Shown here: positions 34,054-45,105 of the stretch, in pieces
How positions within the stretch are numbered: position 1 is the first letter of the stretch
How the letters are laid out: every line of letters starts with the position of its first letter
Assembly: GCA_026874595.1 (NCBI GenBank)
Contig: CM049310.1
Coordinates: 23,910,058 to 23,974,057, forward strand
Source: Sipunculus nudus
Taxonomy: Eukaryota > Annelida > Sipuncula > Golfingiida > Sipunculidae
Reading direction: 5' to 3'
DNA: 64,000 nt
The notes under the pieces: model-generated
The model's input: the letters and a program-made list of their open reading frames with translations, nothing else
What the model was told of the DNA's origin: nothing
Databases searched by the model: none
Position numbers and translations under genes: made by a program

Positions 34054-36490
34054 ACCTTTGCATTTTTGTGATCATACGGCTTATAATATATCACAAGACA
34101 TAGACCTACTCTTCAACGGGGTCCGGGAGGCGACATGGCACAGGATGGTAAAATATTTATTTATTCATGCGCACGAGTAACTGGATGTGAAAAATTAATT
34201 TCCAAGGTGAGAAAAATATTCTTAAAATATTTATGAATTAATTATAAATTTGTGCGCACGAATTAATATTTTTTGTAATTCCGCCATAGAAAACATTCAT
34301 ATTCATTAATTCGTGGCTATGATTTAATAAATACGTTTTACCACAATTACAAATGACTAATTATGAGGGCAGAACCTACACATATGCACCATGCAGTATG
34401 AACATCAGTACAGTCGTATGACTGTACATGTATACGGTTTTTAGAGTAACCAGCACGTTCAAATATAACTGATAATTCTTCAGACAAATATGCCTATATA
34501 TTATAAGTAAATCTTTTCTTAAGTTATATTACTAAAGTAATATCTCTCTGATGTTTAAATTACTTTTTTGTATAGGAACATATTGCCTAAGTGTATGTGG
34601 GTCCTGTTTCACGAAACAAACGCTGCAACATGTTTCAAGATGCGTGATCCGCAAGGGTAGGGGTGTCAGATATATGAATGAGCTGTGAGGCAGAGGCGGG
34701 AAACTTTGGCAGAAAAATAAGTAAATTTAACGTAAGAATTGTTATTTTATAATAGTTAATTTATTTGTTACTTTGCTTATTGTGTATTGGCTGATGACGA
34801 AAACACTTACTAACGTTATTATAAACTGCAATTATAAAATGGCATTCTCTCGAAGCTCTGTCGTTTCATTGATTGAGTTCGGCTCTCGGTTGGCATGGCT
34901 GGTCTCCGCTGCTGGGATCGGCGGTGGGGGTGCATGCTGCTTCTGCCTCTGTGGGTGTGGGTGCTGTAACTTCACCGGTTTTGGAAAATGTTCGTGGCCT
35001 CATACGGTTCCTAGCCTGGTTTGTGTGGCATCATGTCTATTGGTTCCATTAATTTATTTTTATTTAAAATTAATAAAAAATTACACCTAAGAAGCGCCTG
35101 GCGCCAAGGCCCCAGTCCTTAGTAGTAGCTTTCTATAGCTTTTCCTGAGTTGCTTGGTCAGGTCAAACTTCTAACTGACTACTGTGTATAAAAAAATCAT
35201 GGATACAACATAGCAGACACTTTACGTATTTACATTCACTGATCACAAAGTAATTTCAATTATCATTAACCAGATTCAAACTTAAAACATGTTATGGTAA
35301 TTAGTTTTGAATGCCCAAATAAAAATTTCAAAGAGGTCTAATCACCTATAAAGCGTGTTGAATTAACATGAAATATAGCGTCTTCTCTTTGAAATAAATT
35401 GGTACCTGCCAAAATATTCCCCTGAAACTGTTTACTTACTCCTGTAAACGAGTGTAAAAAACATTGTGGACCGGGCGTGCAAAATAAACACAGCGCGTAG
35501 GGGAGTGTGCATCAATAAGCCACAACACCTGTCAATCATGCCTCGCCCTGACTCATTTGGCCCAAAAATGTAATATATCTTCCCGCTGGCTGAAACATTG
35601 CATGACTCATTCTTGCGACCTCCGATCACGCGGCCTTGTAATTGTAAACAAAACACGTGGACTGTTTGACATGCAAAGCTTTAACTAGGTGTTGAACAGC
35701 TCAAAGGGAGGTACTGAGACCGTGTGCTGGGAGAGTTTTGCCTGGAAACTTTTGTATAAAGCAAAAGTGAACTGATAGTGTGAAGGAATAGGCATATTAC
35801 TGCTCCTGATTATGTCCCTTTAAACGTTGACACGAAGATATGTGACTTTTCAGATATTCAACCGATTCAGTTTCCAAATCCGTAAATATATCATGTTTTC
35901 AACCTCCAGCACAAAATTCCTGCAATAATTAAAATATGCACATATATTTTCTAAAATAACAGACAAGTTTTGAAAATATTAATTATAGAAATACGTTTCG
36001 AGTGACAACTTGAAATACCTTTTTTTTAAAGATATTTTGCACTTAAATTTGAAAAGGGACAAAAGTACGAATTAACACTTGCTTTTTTTTCAGTTGTAAC
36101 GACAGTTTTCTTTATCAATAAAAACACAAAACGTGTATACGAGACCGTATTTAAATTTGTGACATTTCATATGCCATGAGTTGGATAACACGTCTGATTA
36201 TCTCAAGAAAGTGAGTTAAAAATTTGATTTTAAACAATGTATTTTAAGTTAATTTGAAAATTCTGTCGGTAAAATAAGTTGTATAGTTTGGTAAACGATT
36301 TTAGTTAATTTTAAATATTCAAACATAGAAATTGAAAATTTTAAATGTTTCTGATGTTTCCAGCATACCAAACTTATGAAAAAAGGGTGTTCTGTTGGCT
36401 CTGATACGCCCTCGAAATCTTGAATATGAATATATTTTGATATTAAAATGCTGCCTTACAACTAAGAGGCATATCAAACTGCCTCTGGCA
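34054..36490. other. Unassigned DNA with a GC-rich Cys-rich frame
   Basis: Mostly AT-rich. The plus-strand frame from the ATG near 34841 to 35090 lies in a distinctly GC-richer patch and reads MAFSRSSVVSLIEFG..., then a CCFCLCGCGCC cluster and a hydrophobic end. The opposite strand is also open there, so I do not call a gene. Around 35540-35610 there are two TGACTCA (AP-1-type) sites about 55 bases apart. Confidence 0.4.
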
Positions 36491-36735
36491 TACTATATGT
36501 GCATTAATGTAAACTTGAGCTTCTTATATCACGAAATAAGGGACATTCTATGTTATTTGTTATAAATAATATACCTATATTTAAAACATTTAAATCAAAT
36601 TAAATGAAATTTACTTTTAAGGATTAAAACATAGAAACATATGGTATTTTGCTTCTAATGGGACCAAATTATGCACAGTGAATGTTTCACTGGCTTTAAT
36701 ACGAAACGCCTAATAAACTTTGAAAATAAATGTAT
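36491..36735 (-). repeat. AT-rich interspersed repeat, copy 2 (and partial direct copy)
   Basis: The part 36530-36730 is the inverted match of 31855-32060. The part 36500-36545 (TGCATTAATGT, GCTTCTTATATCACGAAATAAG) recurs in direct orientation at 37591-37632. The solo LTR at 36840-37580 therefore sits between two related segments. Confidence 0.55.
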
Positions 36736-36839
36736 TTTCATATTTTCAATTTAAATTAATATTTAAATTTAAAAAAATCCTGACGACCGATCATTTTGAG
36801 TTGATAACTAGGTATACATCTCTGAATGACTATGACGTC

Positions 36840-37580
36840 TGTTACAAGTGTCTGTTTTATTATGCCCAGCTGTGTTACATGTGTCTGCTGACATTCTGAT
36901 TCGTGTAGCGCAGGCATAGTTGTTGCTATGGGAACCTCGCTTTTTGGGCACTGGCTCGCGTGTGGGGTCTGAAGCTTAGAGACACAGCGTTTTTTTGTTC
37001 AAGATGTTTCGGGTCTGTTCATGTGCGTGTGTATTGTTCTTTGGAATTTTCCATTTCTAGAATTTTCGTGTGAGAAGTTAAAAATTAGGGGCTGTGTTTA
37101 GAGCCACCAGAAAGGAAAATACCAGCGAGCACTAAGAGTGTTACTTTTTCGTCAGTTTTGGGAGCTTTTCTGATAATTGCCGTGGTGTGAGATATTTAAC
37201 GGACTTTATACAGATTTAATACGGACTGTCTCCAGTTTGCCTTTGGATTATTACTATTTACGTGAATTATTGGTGTTAAAGGACTCTTGTTGAGCTGTGA
37301 CAATGTTGGTATCCAGAAATCAAAGCCTAGGATCCGGACACTCCGGTACTGTACATTGATATTGTTATACTGTGTAATTGTATTGATTTAGTGTATTGTA
37401 ATGTTAGGTTTGTTCTAATAATAAATTATAATTATTTGTTAATAAAATCACTGACTTCTTTATTCATTTCCCTAGACATTTCACGCTGCCTAGTGTTACA
37501 GAATCTGATTTTTTTTATCACCGTAACAAAATTTGTGCTGATCACGATTACGCGATCTGTTGTTTATAGGTTCCGTAACA
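36840..37580 (+). mobile_element. Solo LTR of the Gmr1-like family, 4-bp TSD
   Basis: Begins TGTTACAAGTG and ends GGTTCCGTAACA. It is flanked by a perfect CGTC duplication (36836-36839 and 37581-37584), so this is an intact solo LTR and the family's target duplication is 4 bp. Inside, AATAAATTATAATTATTTG and the CATTTCACGCTGCCTAGTG block match the other LTRs. Its 5' half (GACATTCTGATTCGTGT) groups it with the 41.1-kb copy as a second subfamily. Confidence 0.93.
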
Positions 37581-37632
37581 CGTCCTATAGGTGCATTAAT
37601 GTGTAACTGGGCTTCTAATATCACGTAATAAG

Positions 37633-39480
37633 GTACTTTCTTATTTTATGTAATTCTTTAATGTAATTTCTTATTTTAAAAACATTAAAATTTACAACCG
37701 CTCCAAAAAATAATCTCCAAACCGGATTTTGGATATGTCATTCTACAAACTTGGGCGCACCGAATGGCATCCAGATCATAATCTCTATTATTTTTTTTCC
37801 ATGTACATCTCAAAATTTGGCTTCAACGACCAAACTAAGGTACGTGTTTTACAATTTTTTGCTTATTGTATATCGTCCGTTATGCGTTAGAATTTAGTGA
37901 ACCTTCATTACTTTTCTCACACGTTTTATTGTCTGCGTAAACCCGTTTGGTGGAGATTTTTTTTTTACCGAAATGGACGACAGTTTCAAGGTGAAGAAAG
38001 AGATTGCATAAAGATACGTCATACTTGTGGGCTTTTCTGACATGCTTTTTTGGAACGCTCGTGTTTTTTTTCAATATTCCAAAGCTTTCTGTTTTAGAAG
38101 GAAATATTCTAAACCAATTATAAAAATGACTCGTCATTTGGAAGAGGGACAGTAAGTATATAATATCATTGGATTAAAAAGTAAAGCATTTTTTAAGTAA
38201 GGTTATCACGATCCGTACCTGTATATCAGGATATCTTGTCAAGAGTTCATGGATGAAGGGAAGTATTCTGGAAAGAAAGGAACGGTTATACAGGTGTGAA
38301 CAAACACCATCCAAGGGCGAGGGACGACGCGGGACGCAGGCAGATGCAGGTGCGGGTAGGGCAAAAAGCGTATCTAGGTGTCGTCGTATCTGTAGGTGTC
38401 GTATGAGATAACGGATGGGCGACGCCTGGTGAAAGTAGAGATTGCAGGTGCGGTACTAAACGAAAACATGAACAACAGAAGAAAATGTAAGGGTGTTTAA
38501 AATTTAAAATACTCGCAGGATTTAAAAGGAGTGACTGGGAAACTGAATTACAATATAGCATAGCACAAACTTAACACCTGCTGCGAAATTGAACTTGGAG
38601 AAAGTTCTGCAAATGCCTTTGTGTACCTATAGTTGTAGGTGACGTTTAATCATCTCATGCATTTCTGTCCCTGCACGATATAACATCCAAAGCCATAATC
38701 TGATTGTCAAGTAGTAAATCGTCCATTTTTGTTCCAGTTCCTATGATCAACATAAATTTGATTGTGTCGGCTTTTATTTTTTGTTGCACAAGTTAAACTT
38801 AATCTCTCTTAAATTGTGATACATTACTGTCACTTCCAACCTATGCTGTTTGAAAGCCATCGTTAATATAAGTGTTCATTTTTTGGGTAAAATGGCGTGG
38901 TGTTATTCCAATGGTCCTGGTAATATTTCAATGTTTTGTAAGTATCTGAATTGCGCTCCTCTCTCGAGCACTGTTGAACATCTGGTTTGGATTGATATGA
39001 TAATGTAACATATTAAGGACAACAGATAAGCTTTCAAATAATTATACGTATGTTTCTGTCACTTTAGTGTTAAAACATACCTGTGAATACATCCATTACT
39101 TTCTTAAATAACTATAAAATTATATTACAAGTTTATCTCATGAAAATTGAAATAGTCATTTACTAAAAGGAGGAGAAAACTTACTTCCGTAATTATAAAA
39201 CGCATTTACCAAAAGAAATGCTACACTTTACGTATAAAATAATCAAAGTTTAGGTAAAGGGCAAAAGTCACATTCATTTAATATAATAACAAAAACAGAT
39301 CTGACATTCATTTTGAAAATATTAAAAATGCTAAACATTAACACAAGACCTTTACTGGAGCGATAAAAACAGAAGGGCAAAAACTGAACAGTGTTTTCGT
39401 GTAGGCTACGAGTCTTTTCCAAATACACCCCACGTCTTGTTTCAAAGATATATGGGAAAACTTTGATATATAGGGGGGGG
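37633..39480. other. Unassigned DNA
   Basis: No supported gene. The minus-strand frame at 38137-37880 shows no known domain. The patch 38300-38460 is rich in repeated GTGTCGT/GCAGGTGCGG words, resembling the word-saturated small transposon at 44.5 kb, but I find no terminal repeats. Confidence 0.4.
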
Positions 39481-39490
39481 GGGGGGGGGT
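39470..39490. repeat. G homopolymer
   Basis: A run of about 18 G. A matching C run (about 39979-40000) lies on the other side of the Penelope fragment, so the two runs are inverted copies like the arms next to them. Confidence 0.9.
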
Positions 39491-39916
39491 TATAAGTAGC
39501 TTTTCAGACAAATAGAGATCACATTTTCTGGTCCCACAGAAGTAAGGTGCTGCCGTGGCAGAGATTTCCCAGGAGAGCTTGTAATTGATATTGTTTTCTT
39601 TAAGTGTCCAGATGTGTTTAGACAGTTCAGTGTTTTTAGCGTGGGATCTGTTACGAAAGGATTGTTTGTGGTTATTGTATCTGGTCTTGAAATCACCTTC
39701 AGTACACCCTATGTAGTGTTTCTCGTCATTGTCTGTACTAACTGTTGCCTTGAGGACAATGCATCTCAGCTGACACTGACCATGCATAGGACATTCATCC
39801 TTTTTACGGCAGTTACATTGTTTTTGAGGTACATTCACAGCTTTGTCAGTATTTAGAACCTTCATATTATGTTTGCTGATCAGGTTAGACATGTTGGTTA
39901 GACATGTAGGCAGCAC
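39490..39916 (-). pseudogene. Penelope GIY-YIG endonuclease fragment
   Basis: The frame reads KQCNCRKKDECPMHGQC (a Cys/His cluster), then KHYIGCTEGDFKTRYNNHKQ and TELSKHIWTLK. This is the linker plus GIY-YIG endonuclease of Penelope-like retroelements: the YIG signature, the arginine of KTRYNNHK and the glutamate of ELSKHIW are all visible. The upstream reverse transcriptase is absent, so it is a 5'-truncated copy. Downstream the frame runs through the G homopolymer, so the annotated coding end near 39490 is approximate and later residues are not real. Confidence 0.85.
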
Positions 39917-39972
39917 CTTACTTCTGTGGGACCAGAAAATGTGATCTCTGTTTGTCTGAAAAGCTACTTATA
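39491..39972 (-). mobile_element. Penelope-like fragment within 64-bp inverted arms
   Basis: The arms 39491-39554 and 39909-39972 are inverted copies of each other with a single visible mismatch, and the G/C homopolymers extend the inverted symmetry. Between and partly within the left arm lies a GIY-YIG coding remnant on the minus strand. Penelope-like elements often carry inverted or tandem terminal copies; the inverted arm here repeats the 3' coding end upstream, a fold-back arrangement. Confidence 0.8.
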
Positions 39973-40466
39973 GCAAAGCCCCCCCCCCCCCCCCCCCCCA
40001 CCCCCGGATCATTGTTGAACTCAAGAGCTGAAATTCTCTCTAAGTGCTGCAACCAAAACAAATTCACTCTGAAATGATTTAAAACCTAGCATTCATACTA
40101 ATTTCTACGTGCCCGCTCATCTCCCCCCACCCCCACCACGAGGATCCGCTGGGCAGACTCATCTGTTCAGGTATTTGCTCTCTCACTGCTGGCTCGTGGA
40201 GTCCCTTGGATGTCAAGAAAGTTCTACTTTATGATGGGCTTCCTGGTAAAGTATCTTTGTATTAATTATAAACATTAAAACCACAATAAACCTCTGTGCC
40301 CTGTTATGTTCCAGTATCGCACGTGTACCCCGCCCAATCCTATTGTGCCCCCGAGGACAATAGGATCAGTGTCAGTCATTAAATGTTCCCCCAATACGCA
40401 CAAAGCATAATCTCGTAATCTCGTAAAGTCTCGGCTTTTCAAACCACGCCGTTAGCTTCATTCTAA
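39973..40466. other. Spacer between Penelope fragment and hammerhead dimer
   Basis: Begins with the C homopolymer. No ORF or repeat that I recognise; it may belong to the same Penelope insertion but nothing in it proves this. Confidence 0.4.
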
Positions 40467-40529
40467 CAACATATACCTGATGATCGGGTCGCATCCCGTG
40501 AAACAGACTGTAGTGATTTTACAGTGTTG
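40467..40529 (+). ncRNA. Type-I hammerhead ribozyme motif 1
   Basis: The core CTGATGA (40477-40483) is followed by a CGGG/CCCG stem II hairpin, then GAAAC (40500-40504), a minimal stem III (ACA/TGT) and the cleavage triplet GTA, giving predicted cleavage after 40512. Stem I is closed by CAACA (40467-40471) with TGTTG (40525-40529) and TAC with GTG next to the core. The base pair beside the core in stem II would be U-U, which may lower activity. Short stem III is usual for hammerheads of Penelope-like elements and animal retrozymes. Confidence 0.82.
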
Positions 40530-40616
40530 TTTTTCTTCAGGGTTATTCTGCTCTGGCTTAGTCTGTAGTCTATAAAGCACTTTACAACGGAGGGTAACTC
40601 TACCTTCTATATATAA

Positions 40617-40679
40617 CAACATTCACCTGATGATCGGGTCGCATCCCGTGAAACAGACTATAGTGAATTTACAGTGTTG
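40617..40679 (+). ncRNA. Type-I hammerhead ribozyme motif 2
   Basis: Same layout: CTGATGA (40627-40633), CGGG/CCCG stem II, GAAAC, triplet ATA with cleavage predicted after 40662, and stem I from CAACATTCAC with GTGAA...TGTTG. Stem I next to the core (TCAC/GTGA) is better paired than in motif 1, but stem III (ACA/TAT) has a C-A mismatch. Cleavage at both motifs would release a 150-nt monomer (40513-40662). An (AT)n tract follows at once. Confidence 0.8.
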
Positions 40680-40687
40680 TTTTTCTT

Positions 40688-40694
40688 CAGATAT

Positions 40695-40756
<62 letters not shown>
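40688..40756. repeat. AT microsatellite
   Basis: ATACATAC units followed by about 28 AT dinucleotides, directly after the second hammerhead copy. It could be the tail of the ribozyme-bearing element. Confidence 0.92.
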
Positions 40757-40758
<2 letters not shown>

Positions 40759-41097
40759 ACATTTGTAAAATCAAAGTAGAGGTATCATCCGGAAAGAAAT
40801 TTGCATTTACCAATTTATAACATGATGGCATGCGACATTTTAAATAGTTATCTAATATAGAGTTTGTTGTTGTGGAAGATGTACCACTGATTAATCTTTC
40901 CTTTATGAGGATACGTCCATGGCGTGTAATTGCCACTTTCTATCGACAGAGAATGACGATTAATATATACAGCCCTGCTGTAACGGCCGGAAAGCTACCT
41001 TCCTGGCTCGGTGTATCCTCCATGTGCAACACCCATACCAGGCTGACACTTGTGAACTGAGCAATATATTACCAGTATAGTCACTTTAATGATATAT

Positions 41098-41923
41098 TGT
41101 TACAGGTGCCTCTTTTATTGTGCGCTGTTGACATTCTGATTCGTGTTGGGCAGGCCCTGGTTTGTTGTGCGCAAGAGTCTTGCATGTGTCTGTTAGGCCG
41201 GCATAGTTCGTTGCCATGGGAGACGTGCGAGTTGGCCTGGCCCACGTTTTGGGTCTGAAGTGCAGAAACACAGCGTTCTCTGTTCTAGATGTTTCAAGTC
41301 TATATGTGTATTGTTCTATAGTTAACCATTTCTAGAATTTTCGGATGAAAAAAAAAATATAAATAGCTGTGACAAGAGCCGAGGAGGAGAGAGAAAAATA
41401 TTCCAGCGGACACGGAAGTGTGTGTGTCAGTTTGTGGACCTTTCCGATAATTGCAGCACTTGTAGATATTCTTCGAACTTGTAACAGATTCAGTCTTCAG
41501 TTTGCCTTTGGGACTATTACCAGAACTTCACTTTTGGATTACAACAGATTGTTTTCGGGATTGAATTGGACTATTATTCTCTGAGGAGATAAATGTGAAC
41601 TGTTAATCTGGATTATATGTTTTAAAGGACTTGAGCTGTGACCGTGGTGGTATCCAGAAAAGCCTAGGATCCGGACACCCTGGTACTGTGCACTTTATTT
41701 TTTATACTGTGTAATTGTTTTGATTTAGTATATTGTAATGTTAGGGCTGTTTTAAGAATAAATTATAATTATTTGTTAACAAAAAAACACTGACTTCTTT
41801 ATTCATTCCCCAGACATTTCACGCTGCCTTGTGTTACAGAATCTGATTTTTATTTATCTTTATAAATAACAAAATTTGTGCTCGTCACGACTACGTGAAC
41901 TGTTGTTATTAGGTTCCATGACA
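41098..41923 (+). mobile_element. Solo LTR of the Gmr1-like family, 4-bp TSD
   Basis: Begins TGTTACAGGTG and ends GGTTCCATGACA (the terminal GTAACA has mutated). It is flanked by ATAT on both sides (41094-41097 and 41924-41927). It has the same 3' block (AATAAATTATAATTATTTG, CATTTCACGCTGCCTTGTG) as the other LTRs and the same 5' subfamily phrase (GACATTCTGATTCGTGT) as the 36.8-kb copy. ORFs inside are shadows. Confidence 0.92.
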
Positions 41924-41945
41924 ATATCATATTCGTGTGTTTTTT

Positions 41946-43700
41946 GCTTGCCGGAAATCTTCGATTTCTGCAAGCAGGTTGGTCAGTCGCGGATGTCTGT
42001 TTGTCTGTCTGTCTCTCTGTGTACTCTCTACAGGCCACAATTTTCCAGCAATTGCTTTCAAACTTATACAGCTGGTAGACAAGCAAAAGTCGTGGAAGCC
42101 TATTGTTTTTGGGCATTTTAGGTCAAATGTCAAGGTCAAGGTCATCAAAAGTATACAAAACGGTTTTTTGTTCATATCTGTGTTAATATTGGTCGTATCT
42201 ACTTCAACTGTAGCTCATTTTAATCGTCATTCCAAGGCCTGTCTTCTGGTGTGTAGCTGACTCAATTTGGTTACCATGGTAACGCATTTTGGGGGAAAAG
42301 TGCTGATATTTTTCTTAATTTGTCAGTTTTAAAGCTACAGAGGTCTAGTTTTTTGCTTCAGGTAGCATTCACCTAGTACTACAAGATTCTATTAAGAGTC
42401 TCGCAATATCTCGTATAATATCTCGTCAAACGAGATATTTCGAGATTTCAGTAATCTTGCCCTGGAGGCCACAGTTTTGCAGGAATCTTTTTGAAACTAA
42501 CATATCGTAAGTCCTACACTTTTATCTCGAAATCAAATTTTCATTTTTTGAATTCGGTCGCTAGGGGGCGCTGGGTGCAAACCTCTCCAACATATCATGT
42601 TTTGGCAATATCTCCAAAATTATAAGCCTCAATTACAAAAACTATAGTTTATTTTTTATAAGTCTTCTTCATGAACTCGTTTAGTCATCTGGTCTCAATC
42701 TTGTGTCACTTTGTCTTTGTGTCCGTCTGTTTCTCAGTTGTCCTCAAATTCGCTTGCTTGCCATTTCTTGCGTCTCACATATAGCATTCTACAGGCCACA
42801 GTTTTGAAAGAATCCTTTTAAAACTATTACATCTTATGTCTTACACTAATATCTCGAAACCGATTTTTCGTTTTCCAGAATTGGCCGCTAGGGGGCGGTG
42901 CACTCAAACATGCACAACATATCATTTTTTGGCCATATCTCCAAAACTATAAACCTCATTTACATAAACTATAGCTTATTTTCTTCCTCTGGGTCTTTCC
43001 AAAAACCTGGTGTATTCATTTGGTCTCAATCTTGAGTCATTTTGTCTGTGTGTCCGTCTGTTTCTCAGTTGTCCTCAAATTCGCTTGCTTGCCGGTTCTT
43101 GCGTCTCACATATAGCATTCTACAGGCCACAGTTATAAAAAAATCCTTTTAAAACTATTACATCTTATGTCTTACACTAATATCTCGAAACTGATTTTTC
43201 ATTTTCCAGAATTGGCCGCCAGGGGGCTGTGCACTCAAACTTGCACAACATATCATTTTTTGGCCATATCTCCAAAACTATTAACCTCATTTACATAAAC
43301 TATAGCTTATTGTCTTCCTCTGAGGTTTCTTCATAACATGATTAAGTCATCTGTTCTCAATCTTGGGTCAGTTTGTCAGTATGTTTGTCTGTTTGTCAGT
43401 TGTCCTCAATTTCGCCTGCTTCCTGGTTTTTGCGTCTCACATGTAGCATTCTACTGGCCACAGTTTTGCAGGAATCGTTTTGTAAATTGCACTTGTCATA
43501 TATCGTGATGATATCTGGAAGTCCTATGTTTATTATTCAAATAAGTCAAAGGTCAAGGTCAAGGTGATCAAAATATATCAAAATCTTATTTTCTTTAGAA
43601 CTTTGTTAATATTGGTTCTTTCTTCACAAACTATGGATTATTTTCTTTCACTTTGACACTGCTCGTTCATCTGACTAACTTTACATCATTTCCGGCAAGC
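41946..43700. repeat. 330-bp tandem repeat bounded by inverted GCTTGCCGGAAAT
   Basis: The phrase GGCCACARTTTT recurs at about 42034, 42467, 42793, 43124 and 43455; the middle units are 326-331 bases long. Each middle unit contains CAGTTGTCCTCAAATTCGC, GGCCATATCTCCAAAA and a CTAGGGGGCG block. GCTTGCCGGAAAT at 41946-41958 and its exact complement ATTTCCGGCAAGC at 43688-43700 bound the region, suggesting a non-autonomous DNA element with tandem interior. AAGGTCAAGGTCA phrases occur near both ends. No protein is encoded. Confidence 0.7.
42557..43231 (+). promoter_or_regulatory. Three CTCF-like cores in phase with the 330-bp repeat
   Basis: GTCGCTAGGGGGCGCTG (42557-42573), GGCCGCTAGGGGGCGGTG (42883-42900) and GGCCGCCAGGGGGCTGTG (43214-43231) fit the animal CTCF core (CCNSYAGRKGGCR-like). 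All have the same orientation and lie about 326 and 331 bases apart. Binding is not shown by sequence. Confidence 0.4.
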
Positions 43701-44499
43701 GCGTGACCTCAGGTCATCTAGTTTGTATGTTTGTTCACAACATAACTCACAGTCATGAACATTTTAGAACCATTTTCGAAAGACTTGATTTCGGGGTCAC
43801 AAGGTCCAATTAAAAGGAGTGAAAAAAATACACATTTTAAAAATCACAAGTCTATAAAACTCTATAATATAACTCCATAAAGTAAACATGGAATGTCTCG
43901 AATCATAAATGGCTGATAAATAGTGATTTTAAGTTAAATGCATAAACTATAAAAACTGTAATTAACTCTTTTTTTCTAAAATTATAACTTTTAAAATGGT
44001 TTTGTAGAGAAGATATTTTATGCTCTCAGAATATGTACTTATCGAGTGGTCAAAGTGCAACAGTGTATAGCTAATATTAAGGAAAATATGAAAAATGTGT
44101 TGACAGACTCCTTGGACCTGGAGTGCATGATTACTCAAAAAGTCTATTGAATCTATAAAGTGCGGGATCATGTATAATTCCGTAGTATTTTTGTTCCTAA
44201 ATTAATTTTATTGCAGACTTAATACCATTAGGGATCATAGTAACAGAAAATTTTAGCGTCTTTATTTTTCGGTCCACATTACCACTTTACCCGGGAACTT
44301 TTCAAAATGGCCGCCACCTGACTGTCTCAAGGTCATATCTCTGGAACTAGTAGTCGTTTTATTGTCTAGTTTTACGTTTTCAAGGTTACTTAATCCTAAT
44401 ATGAAAGTTTTACACAGATTGGAGGTAGAAAAACTGGTCAGTTGGTCAAGGTTATAATGGTAATGCAAACGCAACACAAACTACGTTTAAATACCTTAA
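43701..44499. other. Unassigned DNA
   Basis: No gene or repeat can be supported. AT-rich frames at 43962-44171 and 44262-44477 lack motifs. Confidence 0.4.
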
Positions 44500-45105
44500 G
44501 CCTGTATCTCACTGGGCTGCGACAGCTTTGCGACAAATTGCGAATTCTTTCGCGACAGAGTCTCAAAAGAGTCGTAAAACATTCGCGGCAGTTCTCATTT
44601 TCCTCGCGTGATTCGCAAAGTGTCGCTAACATGTCGCACAAATTTTGAACATGTTAAAAAAATTCGCAAAACAAAATTTCTCGCAAAATAGTCGCAGAGG
44701 CGTCGCTTGTGTCTCAAACATGTCTCGAACTATTCTCAAGTCAGTTTCTGCTAGTCAGGAACTGCGAGAACTGCGAGGCAACTTTGAGAGGGCGTTGCGA
44801 CCCATGCAACAACATTGCGAATATTTGGAGATTAAAATGAGGATCTGACATTCTGGTCGCGAATGGTCGTGCGATTATTTCACAAATGTCGTGCGAATGT
44901 CTTGTGAACATCGCACGACATCCGCACGACGGGTATACGAGCACCAGCCGAATTTTGGGCCAAACACTCGTACGATGTTCGCATACATGTCGTTAATACG
45001 ATTCAGTAAGATTGCAAGTGAAAATTGTCGCTAATTCGCGTATTTTGTCGCAATTGTCGTGTCTTCAACTGGTCGCAAGCTGTCACAGTCCAGCATCAGT
45101 ACTGT
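44500..45105. mobile_element. GCGA/TCGC-saturated small DNA element
   Basis: About 600 bases saturated with GCGA and TCGC words. The left end (TCTCACTGGGCTGCGACAGC from 44507) and the right end in reverse complement (TGATGCTGGACTGTGACAGC, 45097 downward) form an imperfect terminal inverted repeat that continues as CTTTGCGAC versus CTTGCGAC. No transposase is present. Word-saturated subterminal regions are a feature of some MITE-like elements; I cannot assign a superfamily because target duplications are not clear. Confidence 0.6.

Noticed and set aside
34841-35090. Cys-rich small ORF (CCFCLCGCGCC)
   Set aside because: Raised GC and a cysteine cluster are interesting, but both strands are open and no signal peptide or family pattern is clear.
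38286-38561. Possible word-saturated MITE (GTGTCGT/GCAGGTGCGG)
   Set aside because: Word enrichment is visible but I could not find terminal inverted repeats or a target duplication.
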